This document shows, piece by piece, positions 45,318 through 53,563 of a stretch of DNA of 64,000 nt. The position numbers were made by a program, and so were the translations under genes. This stretch comes from Gordonia sp. ABSL11-1 (lineage in GTDB: Bacteria > Actinomycetota > Actinomycetes > Mycobacteriales > Mycobacteriaceae): NCBI RefSeq assembly GCF_030315685.1, contig NZ_JASXSI010000003.1:248001-312000 (forward strand), in the 5' to 3' direction. The notes beneath the pieces were generated by a model, which was not told the origin of the DNA, made no database searches, and was given only the letters and a program-made list of their open reading frames with translations. The number at the start of each line of letters is the position of its first letter. The stretch's first letter is position 1.

Positions 45318-46589
45318 TCAGCCGCGCGCCATCGCCCGCAACTCGGCGTGCGCGGCCCGGCCCTGGATCGGATGCGCGCGCTCGGTCCACGAGAACACCG
45401 CCCAAGCGGCGAATCCGACGACGGCGGAACCGATCCCGATCTCGCAGACCAGGGTCCACCCGCCGCTCTGGTACGCCCAGCCGCCGATGGATGAGCCGAT
45501 CACACCGCCGGCGAAGTAGGAGACCATGTAGGCGGTGGTCAGCCGCGAGCGTGCCTCGCCGTCGAGCGAATAGACCCCGGTCTGGTTGGCCAGTTGGACG
45601 CCCTGGACGCCGAAGTCGAAGACCAGCAACGCGATGACGAGCAGCACGACCTGATGGCCACCGGCCCGGAGCAGCAGCCAGCCGACGATCTGTGCACCCC
45701 ACACCCCGTACTGCGTGTGCCGCAGGAAGCCCCGGTCGGCGAGCTTGCCGACGACCGGGGCGACGAGGGCCCCGGCGACTCCGGCGAGACCGAACAGCCC
45801 GATCTCCGCTTCGGAGTACGTATAGCTCGAGTCGCCCGCGCCGGCGAGCAGGAAGGCGATCGTCGTCCACATGCAGCTGAACGTCGCCATGCTCAATCCG
45901 CCCAGGAACATCCGGTGCCGCAGCACATCGTGGGTTCCGACGAGGGTGAGGATCGACCGCAGGACCTGCGGATAGCTCTGTCCCGAACCAGCTGCCGCAG
46001 GGCGTGCGCCGGGGGCCCGGAACCACACCGCTGCCGCCATCGTCAGCTGGAGAACTGCCGCGACGAACAGGATCGCTCGCCAGCCGCCGACCTCGGCGAC
46101 GAGGCCGCTGAGCACGCGGGACAACAGGATTCCGATGAGCAGTCCGCTCATCACGTTCCCGACGACGGCGCCGCGCTCCTCCGGCGCGGCGATCGCCGCA
46201 GCCCAGGGGACGACGATCTGCGCGGCCGATGCCGACACCCCAACCGCGAACACCATCGTCAGCAGACCGCCGTAGGCGGGCATCAGGCCGGCGGCGACCA
46301 ACGCCAGGCACGACACGGCGAGGAGGCCCGTCACCAGTCGGCGCCGATTGACGAAGTCGCCCAGCGGCACCACGAACGCCAGTCCGAGCAGGTAGCCCAC
46401 CTGAGTCACCGACACCAGGAGACCGGCGGTCGCCGTCGAGATCGAGAAGTCGACGCTGATCTCGTGCAAGAGCGGCTGCAGGTAATAGAGACAGCCTGCC
46501 GACGACCCCGCGGTCACGGCGAACAGGAACACCACGAGTCGACTGAGCCGGGTGGAGTCCTTCGCGACAGGAGAGGTCATCGTCGTCAT
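45318..46589 (-). CDS. MFS transporter
   Basis: A 423-residue major facilitator with 12 predicted helices. Helix 1 is LVVFLFAVTAGSSAGCLYYLQPLL; the loop 2-3 motif is LAFVVPLGDFVNRRRLVTGLL, a variant of motif A; helix 5 has VMSGLLIGILLSRVLSGLVAEVGGWR. This resembles YgaY/NepI-like drug or nucleoside exporters. The ATG at 46587-46589 was chosen, with AGGATGGG just before it. It diverges from the LysR gene, its probable regulator. Confidence 0.87.
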   Translation of the reverse strand: MTTMTSPVAKDSTRLSRLVVFLFAVTAGSSAGCLYYLQPLLHEISVDFSISTATAGLLVSVTQVGYLLGLAFVVPLGDFVNRRRLVTGLLAVSCLALVAAGLMPAYGGLLTMVFAVGVSASAAQIVVPWAAAIAAPEERGAVVGNVMSGLLIGILLSRVLSGLVAEVGGWRAILFVAAVLQLTMAAAVWFRAPGARPAAAGSGQSYPQVLRSILTLVGTHDVLRHRMFLGGLSMATFSCMWTTIAFLLAGAGDSSYTYSEAEIGLFGLAGVAGALVAPVVGKLADRGFLRHTQYGVWGAQIVGWLLLRAGGHQVVLLVIALLVFDFGVQGVQLANQTGVYSLDGEARSRLTTAYMVSYFAGGVIGSSIGGWAYQSGGWTLVCEIGIGSAVVGFAAWAVFSWTERAHPIQGRAAHAELRAMARG

Positions 46590-46680
46590 GATCCCATCCT
46601 GCGCATGTCGGACCTTCAAGAAAAGCGATAGATTTCGATACCGACATCACTGCTGGAGATAGCCCGCGGATTCGGACGCT

Positions 46681-46710
46681 TGGGAGTCGGGATCGTGGGA
46701 GTCGGGATCG
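46681..46710 (+). repeat. 15-bp tandem duplication before the LysR gene
   Basis: TGGGAGTCGGGATCG occurs twice in direct succession, at 46681-46695 and 46696-46710, ending 7 bases before the LysR ATG. It may be a slippage product or affect translation initiation. Confidence 0.7.
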
Positions 46711-46717
46711 GAGCGCC

Positions 46718-47617
46718 ATGGAGCTGCGGCACCTCGAGTACTTCCTGGCCTGCGTGGACCAGGGCACGTTCACGGCGGCGGCGCGGTCGCTGCGCGTTGT
46801 GCAATCGGCGGTGTCGACGGGTGTCGCCAAGCTCGAGCGCGAGGTCGGTGAGCGCCTGTTCGACCGGACGCCGACGGTTCTGGTGCTCACCGACGCGGGA
46901 CGGGCGGTGGTGGGCCCGGCCCGCGCGGCCCTGCGGTCGAGGGAAGACGTCTTCGATGCGGTCGACGGCGTCCGTGGCGACATCCGCGGCGAGGTCGCCG
47001 TGGGGGCGTTGGTGAACGTTGTGTCCATCGATCTCGCGGAGGCCTTTGCCGAGATCCACCGTCGGCATCCGGGCATCACGATCGCGATGCGGCAGAACCC
47101 CCGCGGAACCTCCGGGAACATCATCGGCGTCCGCTCCGGGACATTGGATCTGGCTTTCCTCGGCGCTTATCCGGCCGACCTCCCCGGGCTGTCGGTCCAT
47201 CGGCTCGCGCGGGAACCACTGGTGCTGGTGTGCGCCCCTGATCATCGACTGGCTCTCGCCGGTTCGTTCACGACGAGCGATCTGGCCGACGAGCGGATGA
47301 TCGACTATCCGCCGGGATGGGGCACGCGCGCGGTCGTCGATCGCGACATACCGCACCGTCGGACGGTGATCGAGGTAGCAGACCAGTTCTTCGGGATGAG
47401 TCTGGCGGCCAAAGGCTTCGGTGTGACACTCGTTCCGCTCGGGGTGGCACACATGTGGCCCGGGGCGACCATCGTGCCGTGCACCGACAAGCCGTTGATG
47501 TGGGATATCGCGATCGCGCACTCATCGACGAGGACGCCGTCGCGGGCAGCCCGAGCCGTGCTCGACGCGGTGCTCGAGCTGGCTCGGCCCGTCGGTGTCA
47601 GGCGAACGCCGCCGTGA
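46718..47617 (+). CDS. LysR family transcriptional regulator
   Basis: A 299-residue LysR regulator. The N-terminal winged helix-turn-helix reads MELRHLEYFLACVDQGTFTAAARSLRVVQSAVSTGVAKLEREVGERLFDRTP across the conserved positions; the effector domain begins near 90 and has TLDLAFLGAYPADLPGL and AAKGFGVTLVPLGVA. It most likely controls the divergent MFS gene across the 128-bp gap. GGAG lies 6 bases before the ATG. Its 3' end overlaps the convergent isomerase gene by 20 bases. Confidence 0.9.
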   Translation: MELRHLEYFLACVDQGTFTAAARSLRVVQSAVSTGVAKLEREVGERLFDRTPTVLVLTDAGRAVVGPARAALRSREDVFDAVDGVRGDIRGEVAVGALVNVVSIDLAEAFAEIHRRHPGITIAMRQNPRGTSGNIIGVRSGTLDLAFLGAYPADLPGLSVHRLAREPLVLVCAPDHRLALAGSFTTSDLADERMIDYPPGWGTRAVVDRDIPHRRTVIEVADQFFGMSLAAKGFGVTLVPLGVAHMWPGATIVPCTDKPLMWDIAIAHSSTRTPSRAARAVLDAVLELARPVGVRRTPP

Positions 47618-48380
47618 AGGCGTCGAGAGCGGCATCCGGGTCCGACTTCGCCCAACCTTCGAGTCCGACCACCCCGGTGTAGCCGACCTCTTTCAGCACG
47701 GCGGCAATCGCCGGGTAGTTGATCTCCCCGGTACCCGGTTCGCATCGGCCCGGGACATCGGCGACCTGGATCTCGCCGACGAAAGGCAGTGCGGTGCGGC
47801 AGAGTTCGATGAGGTTCCCCTCGCCGATCTGCGCGTGGTAGAGGTCGAGGTTCATCCGCAGGTGCGGGGAATCGACCGCACGCACGAGAGCCATCGTGTC
47901 GGCAGCAGTCGCGAACGGGGTGCCGGGGTGGTCGACGGCCCGGTTGAGGTTCTCCACCGTGAACACGCGATCGTGGCGTTCGCCGATGTCGGCGAGGCGT
48001 CGAAGGGTGTCTGCGGCGGTCAGCCACATGTCCGGGGTCACCACCTCGACCGGTTCGACCGGTAGTCCCTCGGGGCCGAGCCCGGTGCCGTGAACGTTGA
48101 GGCTCGGGCAATTCAGGCGAGCCGCGATCTTCGCGGACTCCTCGGCCGAGTCGAGGAACGCCGAGATGCCCTCGGAATCGGTGAGGGTGCCGGTCACGTA
48201 GCCGGTCATCGAGACGATCTCGGCGCCGGTGGACGCCAGGGCATCGATGTCCTTCGTGGTCCAGTCCCAGATCTCCACCAGGAGACCACGGTCGTGGATC
48301 GCCCGTACCCGATCCACGAAAGGACGGTCTACATAAAGCATCTCGGCGCTGGCGGCCAGCCGATACGGCGCGGCGCCCAT
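47598..48380 (-). CDS. sugar-phosphate isomerase/epimerase-like TIM barrel (Hyi/IolE-like)
   Basis: A 260-residue xylose isomerase-like TIM barrel protein. Metal-binding positions fit FTVENLNR (Glu), MNLDLYHAQIGEGN (Asp/His), GEIQVADVPGR and VVGLEGW (Glu). Length and motifs match hydroxypyruvate isomerases and related enzymes (Hyi). In this locus it might act on a keto-inositol or keto-sugar; it lacks the typical IolE N-terminus, so I do not call it inosose dehydratase. Its ATG overlaps the stop of the preceding oxidoreductase (TGATG), so the pair is coupled. Confidence 0.82.
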   Translation of the reverse strand: MGAAPYRLAASAEMLYVDRPFVDRVRAIHDRGLLVEIWDWTTKDIDALASTGAEIVSMTGYVTGTLTDSEGISAFLDSAEESAKIAARLNCPSLNVHGTGLGPEGLPVEPVEVVTPDMWLTAADTLRRLADIGERHDRVFTVENLNRAVDHPGTPFATAADTMALVRAVDSPHLRMNLDLYHAQIGEGNLIELCRTALPFVGEIQVADVPGRCEPGTGEINYPAIAAVLKEVGYTGVVGLEGWAKSDPDAALDAFTAAFA

Positions 48381-49504
48381 CAGCGGACCTCGTCGATGCG
48401 GACGGTGGTGCCGGTCTCGACACTGCGGATGGCGGCCAGGGCGATCTGGAGGGCGGTTCGTGCGTCGGCGCCGGACACCGCGGCGGCCGAGCCGGTCCGG
48501 ACGGCGGCGGCGAATGCGGAGAGCTCGCCGACGTAGGCGTCGTGCAGCAGGATCGTGTCGCGACGAGCGGTGTCGATCTCCACCCCGGCAGCGCCGTAGA
48601 ACGTCATGTCCGTGGTGCGGCCGCTGCCGGCGGTGGCCATGCCGGCCGAACCGAAGACCTCACCGCGCACGTCGTATCCGTACAGTGCGGAGAAGCTGGC
48701 CTCCGCGGTGGCGATGGCACCGTTGTCGAAGGCGATGGTGACGATCGCGGTGTCGAGACGCCCGGACACATTTCCCGTCGCTTCGCTCGCCCCGGACACA
48801 TTTCCCGTCGCTTCGCTCGCCCCGGATTCTTTCGCGTCCGGACGGATCAGGGCATCGGCGAACGCGTGCACCGACACCGGGAGCGCGCCCGGGTTCAGGA
48901 AGCACAGTGTGTCGAAATCGTGGATCAGGGTCTCCAGGAAGATCGTCCACTGCGGTACTCGCGCCGGATCAGCCTGCCACGGACCGGGATCCCGGGTGAG
49001 GGACCGCAGCAGCTGCGGGGTGCCGACCCGGCCGTCGTCGACGGCCCGACGGGCCGCGGCGAACCCGGGCGCGAATCGCCGGTTGAACCCGACCTGCAGG
49101 ATCACCGCGGCGTCGGCGGCCGCGGCGATCGCCCGATCCGCCTCGTCGAGGGTCACCGCCATCGGCTTCTCGCAGAAGACGTGCTTCCCGGCCGCCGCCG
49201 CACGGCACACCAGATCACTGTGGCTGCGAGCGGGTGCGGTGATGAGCACGGCGTCGACGTCGGGCGACCCGAGCACATCATCGATCTCGGTGGACGCGAA
49301 TCCCGCGCCGACGGAGGCAGCGAGGCGCTCCGCGGCACCGTCGACGGGATCGGCGACCGCCGTGACGACGGCATCCGGCACATGTCGGGCGATCAGGGCG
49401 GTGTGGCTGCTGCCGATTCGGCCGGCGCCGATGGTGGCGACGCGGACCGGCGCGGCGATCCCGGCTCCGGACGCGAGCGCGGACGGTGAGGTGCTGGTGG
49501 TCAT
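48380..49504 (-). CDS. Gfo/Idh/MocA oxidoreductase with an internal 10-residue duplication
   Basis: A 374-residue NAD(P)-dependent oxidoreductase. The Rossmann part is VRVATIGAGRIGSSHTALIARHV; the catalytic EKP motif is in HVFCEKPMAV; FNRRFAPGF and the LIHDFDTL segment with the active-site His/Asp follow. An ASEATGNVSG decapeptide is repeated directly, encoded by a 30-bp tandem duplication near 48769-48829, in a surface loop. It probably oxidises an inositol or sugar; myo-inositol 2-dehydrogenase-like is the closest general class. It is controlled by the divergent LacI, whose sites lie just upstream. Confidence 0.87.
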   Translation of the reverse strand: MTTSTSPSALASGAGIAAPVRVATIGAGRIGSSHTALIARHVPDAVVTAVADPVDGAAERLAASVGAGFASTEIDDVLGSPDVDAVLITAPARSHSDLVCRAAAAGKHVFCEKPMAVTLDEADRAIAAAADAAVILQVGFNRRFAPGFAAARRAVDDGRVGTPQLLRSLTRDPGPWQADPARVPQWTIFLETLIHDFDTLCFLNPGALPVSVHAFADALIRPDAKESGASEATGNVSGASEATGNVSGRLDTAIVTIAFDNGAIATAEASFSALYGYDVRGEVFGSAGMATAGSGRTTDMTFYGAAGVEIDTARRDTILLHDAYVGELSAFAAAVRTGSAAAVSGADARTALQIALAAIRSVETGTTVRIDEVR

Positions 49505-49526
49505 GAAGGCTCCGAGGTCTCGAATA

Positions 49527-49552
49527 CTAGAACGTTATAGTAGAACGTTCTA
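49527..49552. promoter_or_regulatory. paired LacI-type operators
   Basis: CTAGAACGTTATAG (49527-49540, one mismatch) and TAGAACGTTCTA (49541-49552, perfect) share a central AACGTT; their centres are 13 bp apart. They lie in the gap between the divergent oxidoreductase and lacI genes. Confidence 0.75.
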
Positions 49553-49596
49553 GGTTAGAGTAGTGCCCTGACTCACACACGGTCAAGGAGGAAGCG

Positions 49597-50601
49597 ATGG
49601 GTGCGAGACGGGGTGGGCGGGTGACTCTCGCCGATGTCGCGCAGGCCGCCGGGGTGTCGACGGCCCTGGTATCCATCGTGATGCGCGGAGTGGCCGGTGC
49701 GAGCGACGAGACCCGCGAGCGCGTGCTGTCGATCGCCGACCAGATGGGGTATGTCCCGGATCAACGCGCCCGGAAATTGCGGCAGGCGTCGTCGCGCCTG
49801 TTGGGGGTGACGTTCGAACTCCGCGAGCCGTTCCACGGCGACCTGGTGGAGGAGACCTACCGAGTGGCAGGCGGCGTCGACTACGACGTGGTGATCAGTG
49901 CGGTCGCGCCCAGTCGATCAGAGGCTGCCGCTCTCGACACCGTGGTGCGGGAGCGCTGTGAGGCAGTAATCCTGCTGGGTTCCCGTCTGTCCGACGACGC
50001 ACTCGCCGGACTCGCCGATCGCCTTCCCGTCGTAGTGGTGGCCCGCGACAGCAACGTGCCCGGGGTCGGTCATGTCCGCAGTGACGACACCGCAGGTGTT
50101 GGACTGGCCGTCGATCATCTTGCGGGACTGGGCCATCGGCGGATCGTGCACATCGACGGCGGGGATGCTCCCGGTGCAGCGGACCGTCGTGCGGGGTTCT
50201 CGTCGGCGATGGGAGAGCGAGGCCTGTCGTCCGAGTCGTCGATCGTCGCGGGCGGTCTCTCACAGATCGACGGTGCCCGTGCAATGCGTGATCTGTTGGC
50301 CGCCGACGAGTCGCCCACCGCTGTCGTCGCGTTCAACGACGAGTGCGCCACCGGCGTGATCGATGTGCTCATCCGAACCGGATCACGTGTGCCGGACGAT
50401 GTCTCGGTCATCGGCTACGACGACGCGAGACTCGCATCCCGCGCGCCGGTGCCGCTGACGACCGTATCGCAGGATGCGGGCGAGTTAGCCGCGGACGCGG
50501 TCGCGGGTGCGCTGGGGATGATCGACGGCGGCCCGCCGCCTCGCATCGTCCGGCGGCCTCGGCTTGTCGTGCGGGCGACGACAGCGCCTGCGCGCGGCTG
50601 A
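49597..50601 (+). CDS. LacI family transcriptional regulator
   Basis: A 334-residue repressor. The N-terminal headpiece reads VTLADVAQAAGVSTALVSIVMRGVAGASDETRERVLSIADQMGYVPD with the hinge RARKLRQASSRLLGV; the periplasmic-binding-like core has VVVVARDSNVPGVGHVRSDD and PTAVVAFNDECATGVIDVLI. It likely binds the AACGTT operators directly upstream and controls the divergent oxidoreductase-isomerase pair and itself; the inducer is unknown. AAGGAGGAAGCG precedes the ATG. Confidence 0.92.
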   Translation: MGARRGGRVTLADVAQAAGVSTALVSIVMRGVAGASDETRERVLSIADQMGYVPDQRARKLRQASSRLLGVTFELREPFHGDLVEETYRVAGGVDYDVVISAVAPSRSEAAALDTVVRERCEAVILLGSRLSDDALAGLADRLPVVVVARDSNVPGVGHVRSDDTAGVGLAVDHLAGLGHRRIVHIDGGDAPGAADRRAGFSSAMGERGLSSESSIVAGGLSQIDGARAMRDLLAADESPTAVVAFNDECATGVIDVLIRTGSRVPDDVSVIGYDDARLASRAPVPLTTVSQDAGELAADAVAGALGMIDGGPPPRIVRRPRLVVRATTAPARG

Positions 50602-50685
50602 CGACCGGCCCTGATACTGCAGGAGGAATTGCCGCGCCGCAAAGGCGCTCTCCCATGGATGCGCGTCGCGGGTACTCCTTCGGGA

Positions 50686-52152
50686 TCAGGCGTCGGTCTT
50701 GGCGCGCAGGTGGTGCGTGTAGATGGCGCCGGTCGTGACGTCGTCCTCCACCTCTTCCAGTGTGCGGCCACGTGTTTCGGGTGCCTGGGTGTACACGAAG
50801 AGGATCGCGAACAGGCCGATCACGCCGAACATGAAGAACGTCCCGGTGATGCCGACGGCCTCGACGATCGTCGGGAAGAACAAGCCGAGGAACGCATTGG
50901 CGATCCACAGGCAGAACACCGAGATGCCGATGGCCAGCCCGCGGATCTGCAGCGGGAAGATCTCTGAGAGCAGCACCCAGGTCGCGACGTTGAGGAAGGT
51001 CTGCATCGAACCGACGAACGCCACGATCAGGACGAGCAGTGCCCACGGGCGCCAGGAGTTGCCCTCCGGCAACACGACCGAGGCGATGCCGATGAGGAAA
51101 TGGAAGAGCGTCGTCAGGCTGTAACCGATCAGCAGTGTGGTCCGGCGGTTCATGTGCTGAGCCAGCCACAGGGCGACCGCCGACCCGATCACCGCGATCA
51201 CACCGGGCGCGATGTTGGCGATGAGCGCGGCCTTCGATTCGAAACCGGCGTCCTTGAGCACCGACTGGCCGTAATACATGATCGCGTTGATGCCGGTGAG
51301 CTGCTGGAAGACGCCGAGGCCGATGCCGACGAGCACGATGCGGCGGACCCACCGGCTGTCGCGAATGGACGACCAGCTGCCCTTGACGCGGTTCTTCTCC
51401 ATCTCGGCGATCTCGGTGATCATGTCCACTTCGGCACGCGCGCGCTGTCGGGACCGGATCGTGGACAGGACCTCGGTTGCCTCCTCGACGCGGCCCTTCG
51501 AGATCAGCCAGCGGGGCGATTCGGGCACCGTGACCATGCCGACCATCAGGCAGATCGCCGGTAGGGCGGCGACCGCGAGCATGTAGCGCCAGACGCCGTC
51601 GTGATCACCCCAGACGTTGCCGATGATGGCGTTGATGACGAACGCGGCGAGCTGACCGATGACGATCATGAGTTCGTTGCGTCCGGCCAGCGATCCACGG
51701 ATCTCGTAGGGCGCGAGCTCGGCGAGGTAGACAGGCACGATGGTGGAGGCGCCGCCGACCGCGAGGCCGAGGATGACGCGTCCGAGGACCATCACGCCGA
51801 ACCCGGGGGCGAACACACAGGTGAGGGCGCCGAGCAGGAACAGTACCGCCAGGCCGATGATCGTCTTGCGTCGACCGAGGGCGTCGGAGATCCGTCCGCT
51901 GATCATCGCGCCGACCGCTGCCGCGAACAACAGGGAACTCGTGACGACACCTTCGGTGAATGCGGTGAGGCCGAGGTCCTCCTTCATCGGCTCGAGCGCA
52001 CCATTGATGACACCGGTGTCGTAGCCGAAGAGCAGACCGCCGAGCGTCGCGATCAGCGCCACCGCGTGCAGTCGGCGACGGAATGGCCCCGTTCCGAGTG
52101 GCGGCAGCGCGACCCGTTCTCGGGCCAGATCCGGACTCTTGGCAGTGGACAT
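50686..52152 (-). CDS. sugar porter MFS transporter, probable myo-inositol importer
   Basis: A 488-residue sugar porter with 12 membrane helices. Signatures: GGLLFGYDTGVINGAL, SGRISDALGRRKTII, VPVYLAELAPYEIRGSL, VPESPRWLISKGR, FQQLTGINAIMYYGQSVL and LSEIFPLQIRGLAIGI with PETRGRTLEE. These match IolT-type proton symporters for inositol. The iol context supports that substrate. GGGAG precedes the ATG. TGTCNTGACA-type sites lie in the intergenic region shared with the divergent oxidoreductase. Confidence 0.88.
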   Translation of the reverse strand: MSTAKSPDLARERVALPPLGTGPFRRRLHAVALIATLGGLLFGYDTGVINGALEPMKEDLGLTAFTEGVVTSSLLFAAAVGAMISGRISDALGRRKTIIGLAVLFLLGALTCVFAPGFGVMVLGRVILGLAVGGASTIVPVYLAELAPYEIRGSLAGRNELMIVIGQLAAFVINAIIGNVWGDHDGVWRYMLAVAALPAICLMVGMVTVPESPRWLISKGRVEEATEVLSTIRSRQRARAEVDMITEIAEMEKNRVKGSWSSIRDSRWVRRIVLVGIGLGVFQQLTGINAIMYYGQSVLKDAGFESKAALIANIAPGVIAVIGSAVALWLAQHMNRRTTLLIGYSLTTLFHFLIGIASVVLPEGNSWRPWALLVLIVAFVGSMQTFLNVATWVLLSEIFPLQIRGLAIGISVFCLWIANAFLGLFFPTIVEAVGITGTFFMFGVIGLFAILFVYTQAPETRGRTLEEVEDDVTTGAIYTHHLRAKTDA

Positions 52153-52258
52153 GAGAACTCCCTTTGGTGCGTCGATCGAGGTGTGTCGATCGGTTGCGCT
52201 ACATCGTGCCGCGGTACGTGATGGTGGTCACGCGCGAACTACGTCGATACTGTCATAA

Positions 52259-52357
52259 TGTCCTAACAAATTGTCAAGGGTCTGTCGGCTCGTATTTCAG
52301 TAAGGCGTGCCAGTATCCGGTATTTTCCCAGCTCGGAACGCTTAGAATGTCCTGACA
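52259..52357. promoter_or_regulatory. two TGTCCTRACA sites between the divergent transporter and oxidoreductase genes
   Basis: TGTCCTAACA (52259-52268) and TGTCCTGACA (52348-52357) match the motif found at 61177-61197 and 63942-63962. The second site ends 4 bases before the AAGGAG of the oxidoreductase, so a bound repressor would block its transcription start. Confidence 0.7.
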
Positions 52358-52371
52358 AATAAGGAGAGATC

Positions 52372-53388
52372 ATGAGGCTTGGTCTGGTCGGGTATGGAGC
52401 CGGCGGGCGTCTGTTCCACGCGCCCTACATCGCGGCGGTGCCCGAGATCGACCTGGTGGGTGTGGTGACGCGCAACCCGGAGCGCCGGGCGGAGGTCGCC
52501 GCCGACCTGCCGGAAGTCGGTGTGTACGACTCGCTGCCGGACCTGCTCGACGCGGGTGTGGACGCCGTCACGATCACCACGCCGCCGGACACCCGACGCG
52601 ATCTGGTGCTCGATGCGGTGGCCCGAGGAGTGCACGTGGTCGCGGACAAGCCGTTCGCGCCGAACGCCGCCGGTGGCCGAGAACTCGCCGATGCGGCCGA
52701 CCGCGCCGGAGTGTTGCTCAGCGTGTTCCACAACCGACGCTGGGACACCGACGTGGAGACAGTCCGACGGATACTGCCTCGGCTGGGCGAGGTCTGGCGG
52801 GTGGAATCCCGGTTCGACCTCGACGAGCCCGGCAGCCTCGACGCCGGTCCCTCGGGCGGCCTGCTGCGGGATCTGGGTGCGCACCTGGTGGACCAGGTGC
52901 TGACGCTGTTCGGGCCCGCGGTATCGGTGACGGCGCATCTGGACCGGATCGATCAGCCCGAGGGAGCCACCGACTGTGGGTTCATCGTCGGGATCGATCA
53001 CCGCAGCGGCGTCCACTCGACCGTGAGCGCGAGCAAGATCAACCACCTCTCGGCGCGGCAGTGGCGGATCCACGGTTCGGAGGGCGCCTACGTCAGCGAC
53101 GGCACCGATGTCCAGATCGATCAGATCAAGCAGGGTCGCCGACCTGCCGATGACCTGGCGTCGTGGGGCTACGAACGACCGGACCGGCTCGGCACGTTGC
53201 ACACCGCGCAGGGCGTCGAGTCCGTGCCGTCGGCGCAGGGCCGCTACGACGAGTTCTACCGGCAGTTCGCTGCTGCGGTGGAGCATCAAAGCGCCCAGCC
53301 TGTCCCGGCGTCGGACGGCGTAGCGACCCTCGCGGTCCTCGACGCGGCCCTCCGTAGCGCTGACCTCGGCGAGACCGTGCGTCTCTGA
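52372..53388 (+). CDS. Gfo/Idh/MocA oxidoreductase
   Basis: A 338-residue NAD(P)-dependent oxidoreductase: Rossmann motif RLGLVGYGAGGRLFHAPYI, then VHVVADKPFAPN (DKP in place of EKP), FHNRRWDTD and LRDLGAHLVDQVLTLFG with the catalytic Asp/His. The GRLFHAPY start is typical of a subgroup with scyllo-inositol dehydrogenase-like members. AAGGAGAGATC precedes the ATG. Its promoter region carries the probable inositol-regulon sites. Confidence 0.88.
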   Translation: MRLGLVGYGAGGRLFHAPYIAAVPEIDLVGVVTRNPERRAEVAADLPEVGVYDSLPDLLDAGVDAVTITTPPDTRRDLVLDAVARGVHVVADKPFAPNAAGGRELADAADRAGVLLSVFHNRRWDTDVETVRRILPRLGEVWRVESRFDLDEPGSLDAGPSGGLLRDLGAHLVDQVLTLFGPAVSVTAHLDRIDQPEGATDCGFIVGIDHRSGVHSTVSASKINHLSARQWRIHGSEGAYVSDGTDVQIDQIKQGRRPADDLASWGYERPDRLGTLHTAQGVESVPSAQGRYDEFYRQFAAAVEHQSAQPVPASDGVATLAVLDAALRSADLGETVRL

Positions 53389-53481
53389 ACGTCGCCGCGG
53401 ACAAGTTCGCCCCTCGCCCGGTCGGAGGAGGTCCAAGGTCCAACGCCATTCAGGCTGCCGACGAACCTCCACAGACGGCGA

Positions 53482-53519
53482 CCGGCCGTTGCTCCCCGCG
53501 CCAGGGGAGCAACGGCCGG
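53482..53519. terminator. bidirectional terminator hairpin
   Basis: CCGGCCGTTGCTCCCC (53482-53497) and GGGGAGCAACGGCCGG (53504-53519) form a perfect 16-bp stem with a 6-base loop, between the convergent oxidoreductase and mmsA genes. Confidence 0.85.
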
Positions 53520-53563
53520 ACGCGTCAGTGCTCAGATGAGCAGTGATTCAGATGTTCTGTGCC

